Below are positions 10,338 through 20,428 of a stretch of 64,000 bases of DNA, one piece after another (the first letter of the stretch is position 1; every line of letters begins with the position of its first letter). The stretch is from Chrysopilus asiliformis. Taxonomy: Eukaryota > Arthropoda > Insecta > Diptera > Rhagionidae. The position numbers were made by a program, and so were the translations under genes. A model generated the notes under the pieces. It was not told the DNA's origin and did no database searches. It saw only the letters and a list, made by a program, of their open reading frames with translations. The stretch lies in the NCBI GenBank assembly GCA_964034945.1, contig OZ035960.1, forward strand, positions 25,221,487 to 25,285,486, in the 5' to 3' direction.

Positions 10338-13314
10338 TTAAAACACAGAATATCCACCCTCAATTGGTAAAGAGTGCCCATTTACAAAACTTGCTTTATC
10401 GCTCAACAAATAAACAACTGCATCAACTACTTCAGAAACTTCACCAAATCTAAAAGAAAATTATTTAGTAAGTCCAACATTTTTTTTTCTTAAATACCTA
10501 TGCATTGGAATATGATTAAGCAGTGGATCTGCCTTTTTTGGATCACTCCAATTTTCACGGCCCATTCGAGTAAGAATAACGGTTGGATTTACGGAATTCA
10601 CACGAATTTTCCGGGGTCCAAATTCCATCGCGAGACTCCTAGTCAACGAATCGACAGAGGCCTTGGTGCAGCTGTAAGCGCTATGTCCTGCAAATGATCG
10701 CTGCGATGCCAATGAGGAGATATTGACTATGCTGGAACCGTCTTTCAACGTCTTAGACAACGTTTGAGTAACATTGAAAACGGCTTTGATGTTAACATTG
10801 AAAGTACTGTAAAAATCATTTTTTTAATTTATCAAACCATTTTTTAAATTTATTAAAAGAAATTGAGGATTCTTCCGGCAGGAGAACCTGGCTTTATGAA
10901 AGCCGTTAACGCATAACGGTAGTCTAGGATGCCGCAAGCTGAAATAACTACCGGCATATATTCGGACCCCTTTTTGCTGCGCAGGCTTTATGTAAATTCC
11001 TAGTTTAAATTAAAAGTTACAATATTTTCGAGATTAAAATCAATTAAAGTGTCCATTTCTCTATCAGGTAAGGTATTTTGTTAATTAATTAACTAATAAT
11101 TAATATGTAATTAAGAGGTTTTAAAAAAATCAAATTTAGAAATGACGCCGGCTCAAGACGAACTTCAAAAACTCTGGGACAAAGGTCATCGAACTCGAAA
11201 GGAATTAATGAAATTAACTACTCACTCAAGGACAACAATCAGCAGAATTTTGAAGAATCTACGATCAGGGATGACCTCAAAAGAAATGAAAAATGTCGGA
11301 CGCCAACGAATTTTTAAGACGGGAGACCGTCAAAGGTTGATTTCATTGGCCCGTCACCGGGACACCGACTCCTCTTGTGACTTGTCACTGGAGATGGCGA
11401 AGAGAGGAAGTCCTGCTGCTGCTCCTAGGACAATCCGGAAGTATTTGAACGAAGCTGGCTACTACTGTCTCCTGCCAAAGAAAGTTCCGGACTTGAGGAA
11501 GCATCACAAGGTCAACAGGGTCAAATGGTGTAAAAGGCACTTAAACACTCGCTGGTCACGATGGATTTTCACTGATGAGAGTCGATTTGAGCTCTTCCGA
11601 CTTAAAAAAAGTCGATAGGCCAAGAAACGTCCTCAAGTTTATTGCCCAAAGTTTGGACCCACCATCATGGTCTGGGGAGCCATCAGCAGTCGAGGAAAAT
11701 CAAATCTCGTCATTGTCCGGGGGACAATTGACTCCATAAAGTATCAGGAGATACTCGAGGAAGCTCGAGGAAGCTTGAATGACCTTTACCCCAGGGGATT
11801 CGTGTTCCAGCAAGATGGGGCATCTCCTCACACTTCCAAGTCCACCAAAGCTTGGTTTGCAAGAAGGAAATGGAATGTCACCGATTGGCCAGCCAACTCA
11901 CCTGACCTCAACCCGATTGAAAATGTCTGGGGGCTTATGAAGAATGAAGTTGAGAAGAAAAAACCAAAAAACTCAGATGATCTTGAGGTAATAATCAGAG
12001 AAGTTTGGGACAATTTACCACTGGATTACTTCAAGTCTCTTTTGAACAGCATGCCCCGAAGGATTGAAGAGTGTATTAAGGTCAAAGGTGAAAAGACTAA
12101 ATATTAATTTTGTTACCACTTAACAACAAATGCCTATTGATTAATTTGATAATAAAATGAATTTAATTAATTAACCCTCTCTTGTGTAATTCTTAATTTA
12201 AAAAAGGGGTCCGAATATATGCCGGTAGTTAGTCATTATTGGCACAAACCCAATAGAGCAACGCAGTGGCGCCTCGAAACTTTTCTCAACAATTTCAAAC
12301 GGTGGTAAAATCGTAATTTTTATCCGATTTTAAGGCTATAAACGTCGAAACATGTGTCTAGGAAAGATCTTCCAACCTACAATTTAGTTTAAAAAACTTT
12401 TTTCGTTTTTTTTTGTATAGAATGGTTAATTTCATATAGTACTTGATTGCGCACGGCATGATTAAATTCCATTTAGTTTATTTAAATTTTCTGTTCATCT
12501 GTTGTTGACGAGAATCCTCAGCTGATCGAAAATCAGTTGGGAAAATAGAATTTTTGGGAGCTGCAGAAGATGACAAAATTTGTGGGATGATTGTTTTCTC
12601 CCCTTGTGTTCAAACTATCTTTTTATCGTTCCCCACGAAAAGAAATTCTGACTCGCTATTTCGATTTTGATTGCTTACCTCCCCCCACCCCCCTAATGTT
12701 CCTTTTTAAAAATGCATCACTGCTTTGTGTTTGCATCAATTTCATGACTGTGAAATTTGAACTTGCGGCATCTTAATTACTTTGAATGTGGTGTGTTTCT
12801 TTGAACATGCCCAAAAGATGATAAGCAATCTGAATACAAAGAAACACACCACATCCGAATGCAATCCACCCGCTTATGCGTCAATGGCAAAAAATGTGAA
12901 ACTAGGATTTAAAAAAATCTAGTTACAGAATAAAATCCACTTACTCATCAAAATCTTTTTCCGAAATTTCCTCAAACGGTTTGATGATTGCAATTCCAGC
13001 ATTGTTAACCAACCCATCAAGTGGCTCAATATTCTTCAGTGCATCTCTAGTTTCATTCCAGTTACTTAAATCGACAGAAATTGTTTTCATCCCTGGACAT
13101 TCTTCACTAAGTTTGTTTAATGTCTCTTGCCGACGGGAAACTGCAATCACGCGACATCCGATTTTATGCAGAAATTTGCAAAGCTCATTTCCAATCCCTA
13201 AAAAATAATTTGTTTCAATATAATAAAAAAAAAACCGTGACAATTTTAAGATAATTAATTACCTTGACCTGCTCCAGTTACTAAAATAGTTTTCGACTTT
13301 AAGGATGCTTCCAT
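10338..13314 (-). CDS. DCXR: L-xylulose reductase / dicarbonyl reductase (SDR family)
   Basis: Four exons splice in frame: 13263-13314, 12945-13197, 10498-10806 and 10338-10449, giving 241 residues, the usual length for DCXR. The product should be an NADPH-dependent short-chain dehydrogenase reducing L-xylulose and alpha-dicarbonyls. Visible motifs are the cofactor loop LVTGAGQGIG near the N-terminus, LVNNAG, the catalytic serine in NISSLASQRS, YSCTK (Tyr-x3-Lys), and the DCXR-like tail with NPTVILTRMG, WSDP and PIEGGYSVF. Intron 2 is about 2.1 kb and holds a Tc1 transposon in the opposite orientation; the other introns are under 70 bp. The start follows from the short first exon that completes the Rossmann loop. 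The gene is divergent from TFAM, 1.1 kb away. Another SDR subfamily is possible but less likely. Confidence 0.88.
10947..12229 (+). mobile_element. Tc1-like DNA transposon, nearly complete
   Basis: The 1,283-bp element has terminal inverted repeats beginning ACTACCGGCATATATTCGGA at both ends (10947 and, inverted, 12229), about 28 bp long. TA target duplications flank it at 10945-10946 and 12230-12231. It carries one transposase reading frame and sits in intron 2 of the minus-strand DCXR gene in the opposite orientation. The matching arms and nearly open frame suggest a fairly recent insertion. Confidence 0.93.
11142..12107 (+). pseudogene. Tc1-family DD34E transposase with one premature stop
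   Basis: The frame is open from ATG 11142 to TAA 12107 except for one in-frame TAG at 11616-11618. An N-terminal helix-turn-helix DNA-binding half (GHRTRKELMKLTTHSRTTIS) is followed by a DDE_3 catalytic domain. The acidic triad is visible as D in IFTDESRFELF, D in QQDGASPHT and E in NPIENVWG, with exactly 34 residues between the second D and the E, the Tc1 signature. The stop falls shortly after the first catalytic Asp, so this copy is not expected to make full-length enzyme unless the stop is read through or is a sequencing error. About 321 codons, close to the usual Tc1 length. Confidence 0.9.
12784..12856. repeat. Short inverted repeat in DCXR intron 2
   Basis: Left arm GAATGTGGTGTGTTTCTTTG (12784-12803) is complementary to CAAAGAAACACACCACAT ending at about 12856, with about 34 bases between. 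This resembles the hairpins of other small palindromic elements in the window, but no target duplication is obvious. Confidence 0.55.
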
Positions 13315-14427
13315 TTTAAAGTTCAATTACAGAATTTCACAGTTTGTATCAAAATTATCAAAGAAAGTCACTTATAGCTGCTTCTATCTCAACTACCCGT
13401 ATAGAATGACCCATGGAATATCAAACAGAATCTTATCAGTAACTTTATGTAAATATTTATTGGAAGATCACTTACTGGTTTACACTGAAAAATTTTAACA
13501 AGTCGATTTCTCGCTATTTTTTGGATGGTAAAAATTGAAGAAAACATAAGAAAAGCTACAATGGCCAGGAACTAATCGACAAATACTCTATATGAAGACA
13601 GACAACTTTTTTTAAACCATTTGTGTGGGAGCGGGGGAGTCCGATTGAGTTTTGATGCATGGATGTAAAATCATATTATAAACTAGCTTGCATACCCGTC
13701 GTTGCCGGGTTAAGTTTTTTCAATTTTTTTTATGGTCTATGTTGGAGCTAAACTTCAGGCCAATCGGCTCGGTACTTTCCCCGCGAAAGGGTAACATAGA
13801 GGAAGAGCTAAGTTTCGAGATCACTTTACCCATTCCCCTTACTCCCCCACCTTTCGGGCTACTTTTTAATGTGTCTATGTTGGGGCTGGACCCCGACGAA
13901 CATCTATGCCAAATTTCAGGCCCATCGGTTCAGTAGTTTCCACGCGAAAGAGTAACATAGCGCAAAAACTAAGTTTCTAAATCACTTTACCCCCTCCCCT
14001 CACTCCCCCACGCGAGTTTTCCGTATGCCTATTCATGCCAAATTTCAAGTCAATCGGTTCAGTCGTTTTTGCGTGAAAGAGGAACAGACAGACAGACACC
14101 AACTCATTTTTATTAGTATGATATATTTCGTCTTTAAAAAAATTTCAATAGAACACACTATGTTTACAGAAAGTATAAAACACTGTTGTATAAAATACTA
14201 TTCTAAATAGGCTAAAATATTATTTTAATAAACTAAACGAATAGCCACACGCTGGTTGCCGTCACTCTATTTTGGACTATTGCCTAGTGTATAGGCTCTC
14301 TAGTTTGGACAGGTCATTGGAACGCAGCTAAAAGCCAATCGGGAAAGAAAACAAAAAATTGACATTTCTCATCGAACAGAGATACTAATTGGACATCGTT
14401 CGTTGAAATTGCAGAAAATAACGGAAA
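13315..14427. other. Divergent intergenic region between DCXR and TFAM
   Basis: This 1.1-kb interval must hold the upstream regions of both genes. Its middle (about 13685-14125) is a repeat described separately, so the unique promoter sequence is probably limited to a few hundred bases on each side. No TATA box or other core element could be assigned with confidence. Confidence 0.5.
13685..14125 (+). repeat. Probable non-LTR (RTE-like) retrotransposon 3' tail with internal tandem units
   Basis: The segment opens with CATACCCGTCGTTGCCGGGT and contains about three degenerate copies of a unit with the words GCCAAATTTCA, ATCGGTTCAGT and CGCGAAAG-AGTAACATAG. It ends with ACAGACAGACAGACACC and a TTTTTATTAGTATGATAT end. 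This style of ending, a 'caaatttcaagtcaatcggttca' block then a cagacagaca run then a short TA-rich end, is typical of RTE-class 3' UTRs and derived SINE-like repeats in many animals. No reverse transcriptase is present. Confidence 0.5.
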
Positions 14428-15333
14428 ATGTTGGCTTTTGGTGGTGCGTTGCGTTTTGGCAACGTGATAAACTCGTGTCGAAGTCTTTTGACCACTTCTA
14501 GGTAATATTTAACTAATTTTCTGACCTTGCGACGCTAACCTTAAAATTTATTTTTGGCACCTTTAGACAAAACGTAATTCCACTGCATAATTCTTCGGCG
14601 GGAGTCAAAACCCTCGAGGAGCGTCTGGGATTACCGCCAAGACCAAAAAGGCCTCTCACTCCCTACTTCCGCTTTATGAAGCAAGTTAGATCAGACGTTT
14701 CTGCGGAAAATCCAAAAGCAAATCTGCAGGAAATCGTAAAATTGGTAGCTCAAAAATGGGAGAAGACTGACGAAGTCACCAAGAAGCGAATGCAAGATGA
14801 ATATAAGAGAGAACAACTAGCCTACATTGAAGTACGAGCAAAGTACGACAGCAAATTGACAGACGATCAACGAATTGATCTGAAACATCTAAAGGACGAA
14901 CTAGCAGAAGCAAAAGAAAAGCGTGCGTCGAAGAGGAAAGTTCGGGAGTTAGGCAAACCCAAAAAGCCAGCTTCAGCTTTTCTCAGTTTCCTCTCAAAAG
15001 AGCGTACCGCAAGTCCACAGGGCAAAGAAACTTATCGCGAATGGCATCAGAAGGCCAGCGAAAGGTGGACTCGCATGAGCGATTCGGATAAGCTTCCATA
15101 TGTTCAAGAAACAAAAAAGGAATTCGATAAGTACAAGTACGTATATGCATATTAAAAAATGTTATTAAATGATACTAAACTCGTTTCCCATTTGAAGGCA
15201 AGCGCTTGCGAAATGGGAGGAGAAAATGATTCGACTAGGTCATATCGATGTAGTTCGCCAAGAAGCACTTATTATAGAACAGCCAAAGGATACCACACCG
15301 AAGGCTAAAAAGAAGCCAACAAAAACTGAATAG
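14428..15333 (+). CDS. TFAM: Mitochondrial transcription factor A
   Basis: Exons 14428-14501, 14567-15136 and 15198-15333 join into a 259-residue protein. TFAM binds, bends and packages mtDNA and activates the mitochondrial promoters. The first about 40 residues are rich in R, S, L and A with no acidic residues before the first box, fitting a matrix presequence. HMG box 1 begins at RPKRPLTPYFRFMKQ (residue about 50) and HMG box 2 at GKPKKPASAFLSFLSKE (about 154). A charged helical linker (LKHLKDELAEAKEKR) joins them and a basic tail (PKAKKKPTKTE) ends the protein. Two HMG boxes with this linker and tail match animal TFAM. The start is the first ATG before the presequence. A possible alternative last exon lies just downstream. 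Divergent from DCXR. Confidence 0.92.
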
Positions 15334-15355
15334 GGATTCGGGTGCCCCTTTTCAG

Positions 15356-15606
15356 AAGAATCATCTCCAGTTTCGTCATCTGAATTTCAAAACTTTAATT
15401 TTGATCAATCCACAAAAGTCCACACGTTTAAAGAGCAACTACAAGCGGAAATCGAAGACGAGAAACTCACTAAAACTACGAAACGGAGCGAGAATGATGA
15501 TTCTAAAAGGGGTACGGGTGAAAAAGAATCAAAAAGCACTGAAAATAAAACAGAAGAACGCAAAGGTTTCATTAAGAAACTTAAATCAATATTTGGAATT
15601 GATTAA
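15356..15606 (+). CDS. Possible alternative 3'-terminal exon of TFAM
   Basis: After the TFAM stop, a pyrimidine stretch plus CAG (15348-15355) is followed by an open frame to TAA 15606: about 82 codons, rich in E, K, S and T, ending ERKGFIKKLKSIFGID. It joins in frame to a weak donor inside TFAM exon 3 (CTAG then GTCATA at 15238-15240). That join would replace the last about 32 residues with this longer acidic/basic tail, giving about 311 residues. Its even codon texture differs from the surrounding AT-rich non-coding DNA. It may instead be an exon of a small separate gene, or a decayed ORF in the 3' UTR. Confidence 0.4.
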
Positions 15607-16263
15607 AACAAAAATGACTTGAATTTGCTCTTTAATACGCGTTGTAGATTTTCTGTAAGTTTTTAAGTTCAGTGACACCTTCCCGTATTTTCCACGATGA
15701 AATTTAATTATTTACCTATTGGAGTTTTCTTAATTGCTAGATTTTTATAAAGTGTTAAGCGCCGATATAGAAATATAATTTTGTATTATGAGCGAAATTT
15801 CGTTTGAAATTATTTTGGAGACATGTTTTTATGATAGTTAAGTTTAAAGAAGCTTTCTAGGGGATCGCCGTGAATTCGCATTAACATGAGGAAGGAAATA
15901 AGTTTGTATTTTGCAAAAGGGTTTTAAAAATGTAGGTGCAGCGTAAGCAAGCGATGGATGCAAAACCCTGCAATTCAGGATGGTCTCGAGATTTTGAAGC
16001 CCCCAGAGATCGAGACAAATTCAATTGATTTTACATAGTAGATTTCCTCAAATGCTCGCTTATCATATTTAGTTTGATAAAAGTGTTCTTATCAAAAAAA
16101 TCACACATAATGTAAATTTACACAATAAATATTCTCAAACTAGAAAAAGACTAAATCAAATAATAACCGAATATAAGTTAAAAAATATTTATTCAATTCT
16201 TTGTTTACAATTTGCAATATTTTGTCTTTTACAATAAGAATAAATAAAGATAAAGCAACTTCG
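15607..16263. other. Convergent intergenic region, TFAM to CAMLG-like gene
   Basis: TFAM (plus) and the next gene (minus) converge here, so this interval holds both 3' UTRs. It is AT-rich. I recognise no gene, RNA or mobile element in it. Confidence 0.5.
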
Positions 16264-17179
16264 TTACTCCGTCTGAAGGATATTCAGATACGCAACGTGA
16301 CTTAGCGAAAAGAAGAACATGAAGACACCAACATCTTTGAATATTTTGTTCAACGTTTCAAGAATTTTAATTATGGCTTTTGAATTTTCCACTGGAATCC
16401 CAGCGAATATGAAAATTAAATTGAATAGCGGACTCTGTGGCAATTCCGGCTTGCCTAGCATGAAAACCTCAGCGACTTCCCAAAGTAGAAGTGGGAAGAA
16501 CACGTTGTAAGATATAAACCTCTCGTTGTCCGTTATGAAAAGGCAGTATGTGATTATCGAGATTATGACTAAATGCAATTTGCTTTTTAAGAAATTAGCT
16601 AATCGTGTGGGTTTCTGCCGTTGGCTTTGTTGCGTTTCTTGTTGTCCGGTATGGTGCCATTGATCTTCTCCAGTGAAATTGTGCTGCTGGCCGCCACCAT
16701 TCACCTGGGAAGATAACTGCGAGAATTGGTTGAAGAGCTGGAAAATATTATCCGAATCTAGATTGAAGTCAGCCCCCGCCAAATTTTCCTGATTATCAAA
16801 TGGACGTGGCTGCGATGGTATCGTGTAATTTCTTTCTGTCGCAGTATAACTTTTCGTGCCTGGAAACATGTCTTGTTCTACTTCGGGATCCGGCACAATT
16901 TCTGCCTTCGTGTGAACCTCGCCATCTAAAAGAGTAATTTCGCAATCACATAAAAGTATTAATGAGAATTTCGTGCGACAAATTATAACAGAAGATATTT
17001 GCATATTTGCGAATCATCAACTATGTCCATGACGACTTACTTTCAGACTCTGCTTTGAGGCGTCCATTCAGTTTTTCCAGGCGACCTTTGGCGTTTTCTA
17101 GGATCTTCTTTTGTCTAGCGTCGCGACGGATCTTCAATTCCTGATCCTTTCTCGTTTTTTCATCAATTTCTGGCCCCAT
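16264..17179 (-). CDS. CAMLG: CAMLG/GET2-like tail-anchored protein insertion receptor subunit
   Basis: Exons 17041-17179 and 16264-16925 give 266 residues. CAMLG with WRB/GET1 forms the ER receptor for the TRC40/GET3 ATPase in tail-anchored protein insertion. Visible support: a basic N-terminal segment (KIRRDARQKKILENAKGRLEK) like the cytosolic GET3-binding tip, a long hydrophilic Q/N/P-rich linker, and then hydrophobic helices at the C-terminus (LVIISIITYCLFI; YNVFFPLLLWEVAEVFML; LFNLIFIFAGIPVE; DVGVFMFFFSLSHVAYL). The FAGIPVE segment and the following helix match the conserved end of CAMLG in layout. Overall identity is low, as is usual for this family, so the call rests on architecture and the C-terminal motif. 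Confidence 0.65.
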
Positions 17180-18939
17180 TTTCTATTTTGGGACTTTAAC
17201 CCAAGTTTTTCTTTGATAATACAACTGAACTTTTATCAATCAAATAGTTGATGAATGGTCCGAGGTGGCGTCGGTGTTCACACAGTTTTTTAAATTGATT
17301 TTTTTGATAATTTCAGGGTTGTGTTTCGACACCACGAGTAGAGTAAAATCTACCATGGATCTGTCAACATTCAAACAGCTGATTGCCAATGTTGGAAATA
17401 ACGTAAACTTTACTGCGACGTTTCGGAGCGCGATTTGGTTAACTTTTACATATGGCAAATTCAATTTATTTTATTGCAACCAAAATTGAGTACATCAATC
17501 TTAAATCAAACTTTTTGTATGTAACTTGAATACAAAACGTCCCTGCGTTTAACAATGTTTCGTTCTTTCAAATTAGAGTGATTATATAAAACTAGAGTGT
17601 GGCCATCGGAAGACTGTTTTCGAAATAACACAGTTCGAAAATCTTCGAACTTTTCAGACAGTTTTATTGCGAGGGAAACTCAAGGTCTTATAGATTCTTG
17701 GTATAAAACTGGCAGCCGAATCTTAACGCTGTATCCCGATTATTGTTTTTTTGTTTTGACAGCTGAAGCTCTCGGGATATTCTTTTTCATCACATATTTT
17801 TGACCAGAAAATAACTCCAAGTTATCGGGTAAATCGTCTTCCAGAGCTTTTACAATTGTTTTCCTTGTAAAATTCGGTTAATTTCGATTCCACTATCTTG
17901 AATTCGAAAAAAAACCGTATGGTGAAACGAAAGGATATATTAACTTTGCCTTACCGTTTGTAACGCCAAGATCCCGTCATCACACACAAAAATGAATTAC
18001 ACCATGTGTTTAGAATGATAAAAATAATTGAATTTTCCATCTCCGTCCGTCTGTCTGTCTGTCTGTGGCGCGGATTGCGGGCGCACGGATTGAGCTACAG
18101 ACTTGAAATTTTGCGTAGATCCGTTTTTCGTAAAATTCAAGGCTAAGTTCGTTCATGGGCAAAAATGGTACCCCCCCATACGAACGAAAACGTTTTTTGT
18201 GAATATATTAAAAAAGGTTATTTTTATCAAAAAAGTGCAAGAACAAAAGTTATTTAGGATATGATTCTACATAAAACTCCCGCACATCAAAATCCGATTG
18301 GAATACATTTTAAAAAATCTTATTGAAAAGTTTGAATTCAAAGTAGAGTTTTGATACACCTGTTCGCCGTTCACTTATACTTCGAACAACGCCATATCAT
18401 CATACGGGTTTTCAATAATTGCCAAATTGGCAGTTATAGTTTAAATAATTTACACGTATTTAAACAAGCTTGCAGCATCGAAGGCCGGGAAAGCCTTTGG
18501 CAAAGTCGTAACTTGGCTTTTCAAAATTTTATTGAATTGTCATCAGAGCCATCTATTGTATTGGAGACATTATGAGGCACGTATTAAATACACAAGCAGA
18601 CATCACCGATGCAACAGTTACTAGCATGTTATTTATTTTATCTGACATACGTTATTAATATCTTTTATTTGTTACTAATAGCAGTTTCGCTAGGGAATGA
18701 AATTGGAATGAGAAATGAGTATAAATCAAAAACAATAATTTTATTATAATAAAGCAGCAATAATACAATGATAAAAATATCGTTTCACAAGAATCAAATA
18801 ACACCGTGCAAAACATGAACCTATGCTGAAATTAAAATGTTTTATAATATAATTGATTAGAAAATAAGTGCCTATTGTGAAAATGTAGCTTGCAGTCATA
18901 TTTTGCCGTATTGCGTATTTTTTTGTACCCATTTCCATG
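17180..18939. other. Intergenic region with one helentron-like copy
   Basis: Between the CAMLG-like and UMAD1-like genes I find no further gene. Short open frames near 17265-17489 occur on both strands at once and carry no motif. The centre is occupied by a helentron-like element (17915-18440). The final few hundred bases should be the 3' UTR of the minus-strand UMAD1-like gene. Confidence 0.5.
17915..18440 (+). mobile_element. Helentron-like (DINE-1/HINE type) element, copy 2
   Basis: This copy has the same order as copy 1: CCGTATGGTGAAACGAAAGG at the start, a TTAACTTTGCCTTACCGTTT block, a shorter GTCC/GTCT microsatellite (about 18044-18066), GCGCGGATTGCGGGCGCACG, and CATACGGGTTTTCAATAATT at the 3' end followed by the ATTGCCA hairpin. 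The right subterminal repeat has diverged. Non-coding. Confidence 0.7.
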
Positions 18940-19326
18940 CTATTGTTCTACGACTTCCCTTTCCAGTGCAAATTCATAGTCTGACTCAAATTGGAGGGTC
19001 TTCGTCATCTGAGCTAGAATTTCGTCAATTTCAAGCTGTGTCATTTCGAACGTTTCCCCCTGGCATAGCTCTGGAGCGATTTTAAACGGGACTCCATGCA
19101 TGTAATGAACAGGGGGCGGTGAGGATGGTGTAGGAACATTGCTGAAGCCTCTGTAGCCAGGGTAGAGCCCAGCTGGAGGAGGTTGGGGCTGATCCTGTTC
19201 AACGATAATGAAGTCCTGATTCGTGGGGCTTGTGTCCGAACCTGGTCCAGGAATTGGATCTCCGTCTTCGGGTGTAGGAGTCTGTGACGGACTGTGCTTT
19301 TTCTTCCCGAAAATGGCATGAAACAT
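18940..19326 (-). CDS. UMAD1: UMA-domain protein, UMAD1-like
   Basis: A single-exon frame of 128 residues starts MFHAIFGKKK and ends EREVVEQ. The C-terminal half has the UMA (UBAP1-MVB12-associated) pattern: HGVPFKIAPELCQG, then LEIDEILAQM and a terminal YEFALE-containing stretch. The N-terminal half is a P/S/G-rich linker. UMA domains occur in ESCRT-I subunits UBAP1 and MVB12 and in the small protein UMAD1. The short MFH-start layout with one terminal UMA resembles UMAD1. A role in endosomal sorting is inferred from the family. The gene is head to head with mRpS18B (about 400 bp between start codons), which may mean a shared promoter. Confidence 0.65.
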   Translation of the reverse strand: MFHAIFGKKKHSPSQTPTPEDGDPIPGPGSDTSPTNQDFIIVEQDQPQPPPAGLYPGYRGFSNVPTPSSPPPVHYMHGVPFKIAPELCQGETFEMTQLEIDEILAQMTKTLQFESDYEFALEREVVEQ

Positions 19327-19727
19327 CCTTTGTTTTGATGGAGAAAACTATTAACAAAAATAATTGTTGGAACGAAAAACTTTTCGACTTGGGCCTTGAG
19401 GGTAAATTTTGACGTTTACTCCGTATGTCAGAAATAACCCCGTCTTTTGGAACTCTCCCACATTAAGCGGGTTAACAATGGTCGCATTTGGGTCGCATTT
19501 ATGCGCGGTACCAAACCGTGGCGCTCGACCGTGGACAGTGGTTAACTGAAAATCGTTCTCAAGTGCACACGGTAGAATTTACTCGCGTTTTGAAATGCCG
19601 AAGTAAAATTTACTTTTGTTTCAACTTTGGCAATCAGTTGTTTGAACTTTGTAAACCCCAGATTTGGCAACACCACTTTCTGGAGCGTGGAACCACATTT
19701 CATCTGTCACTTGTATATTAAAAAACG
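19327..19727. promoter_or_regulatory. Bidirectional upstream region, UMAD1-like / mRpS18B
   Basis: Only 401 bp separate two divergent start codons, so promoters of both genes should lie here. The GC content is higher than in neighbouring intergenic DNA. No TATA box is evident near either start. Core promoter elements were not assigned. Confidence 0.45.
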
Positions 19728-20365
19728 ATGTTTCTTGCACGAGTGTTTTCTTCAAATCTTTGTTCAAAAGGTATTATTTTGCAAAATGCGAAAATCTCGA
19801 CCACGATAATAAAGTACTGTGGAGTTGCCGACCCGCCAAAAAAGCCAAGTGACAACCAGACGAAAATCAACATTGATCGAACAAAAGTTATTCCCGTTGA
19901 AACTGGCATCCGTTATTTGAAAAGTGCTTCTTACCAGCAAACATACGGAGATCAATTCGTTTGGGAGCAATACAGGTAAAACCTCAAACAATATACTAAT
20001 TCTACAAACAATTATCACAATTGAATGATATTTTCAGACGCAATCACAAGGGCCTGTTTCCGCCACGAAAAACTAGGAAAACTTGCATCCGTAAGGGAGT
20101 CATCTCAACCGGTAATCCCTGCCCAATTTGTCGGGACGAATATTTGGTACTAGATCACAGGAATACAGAGCTGCTGAAGCAATTTATCTCACCACAATCC
20201 GGAGAGGTCCTAAACTACTCAAAGACCGGGTTATGCCAACGAAAGCATGAAGAACTTTTAGTAGCAATTGAACGTGCTAAGGACTACGGTTACATAACAT
20301 TCGACGTGCCCTTTAAAGAGTTTGATTACTCAGAATATTTCCCAGAAGAGCCTAACACTAAATAG
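19728..20365 (+). CDS. mRpS18B: Mitochondrial small ribosomal subunit protein bS18 (S18b type)
   Basis: Exons 19728-19975 and 20038-20365 give 191 residues. The protein is one of the animal bS18m paralogues of the mitoribosomal small subunit. Visible support: an N-terminal presequence-like segment (MFLARVFSSNLCSKG), WEQYRRNHKGLFPPRKTRKT, a zinc-type CPIC pair in NPCPICRDE, a second cysteine in KTGLCQRKHEELL, and DYGYITFDVPFKEFDYSEYF, which is characteristic of the S18b form. The chosen ATG gives a short basic leader. PYROXD1 begins just 63 bp after the stop on the same strand. Confidence 0.88.
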
Positions 20366-20428
20366 ACATATAGTAAAATAATAATTATCACTTATAACTT
20401 TTAATATTTTCAATATCAGACTTAGAAT

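Noticed and set aside
11828..12013. Minus-strand frame inside the Tc1 transposase
   Set aside because: It is an antisense shadow of the transposase, which has the real catalytic motifs.
17265..17489. Open frames on both strands over the same 220 bases
   Set aside because: Mirror-image frames with no conserved motif in either; likely a chance result of composition.
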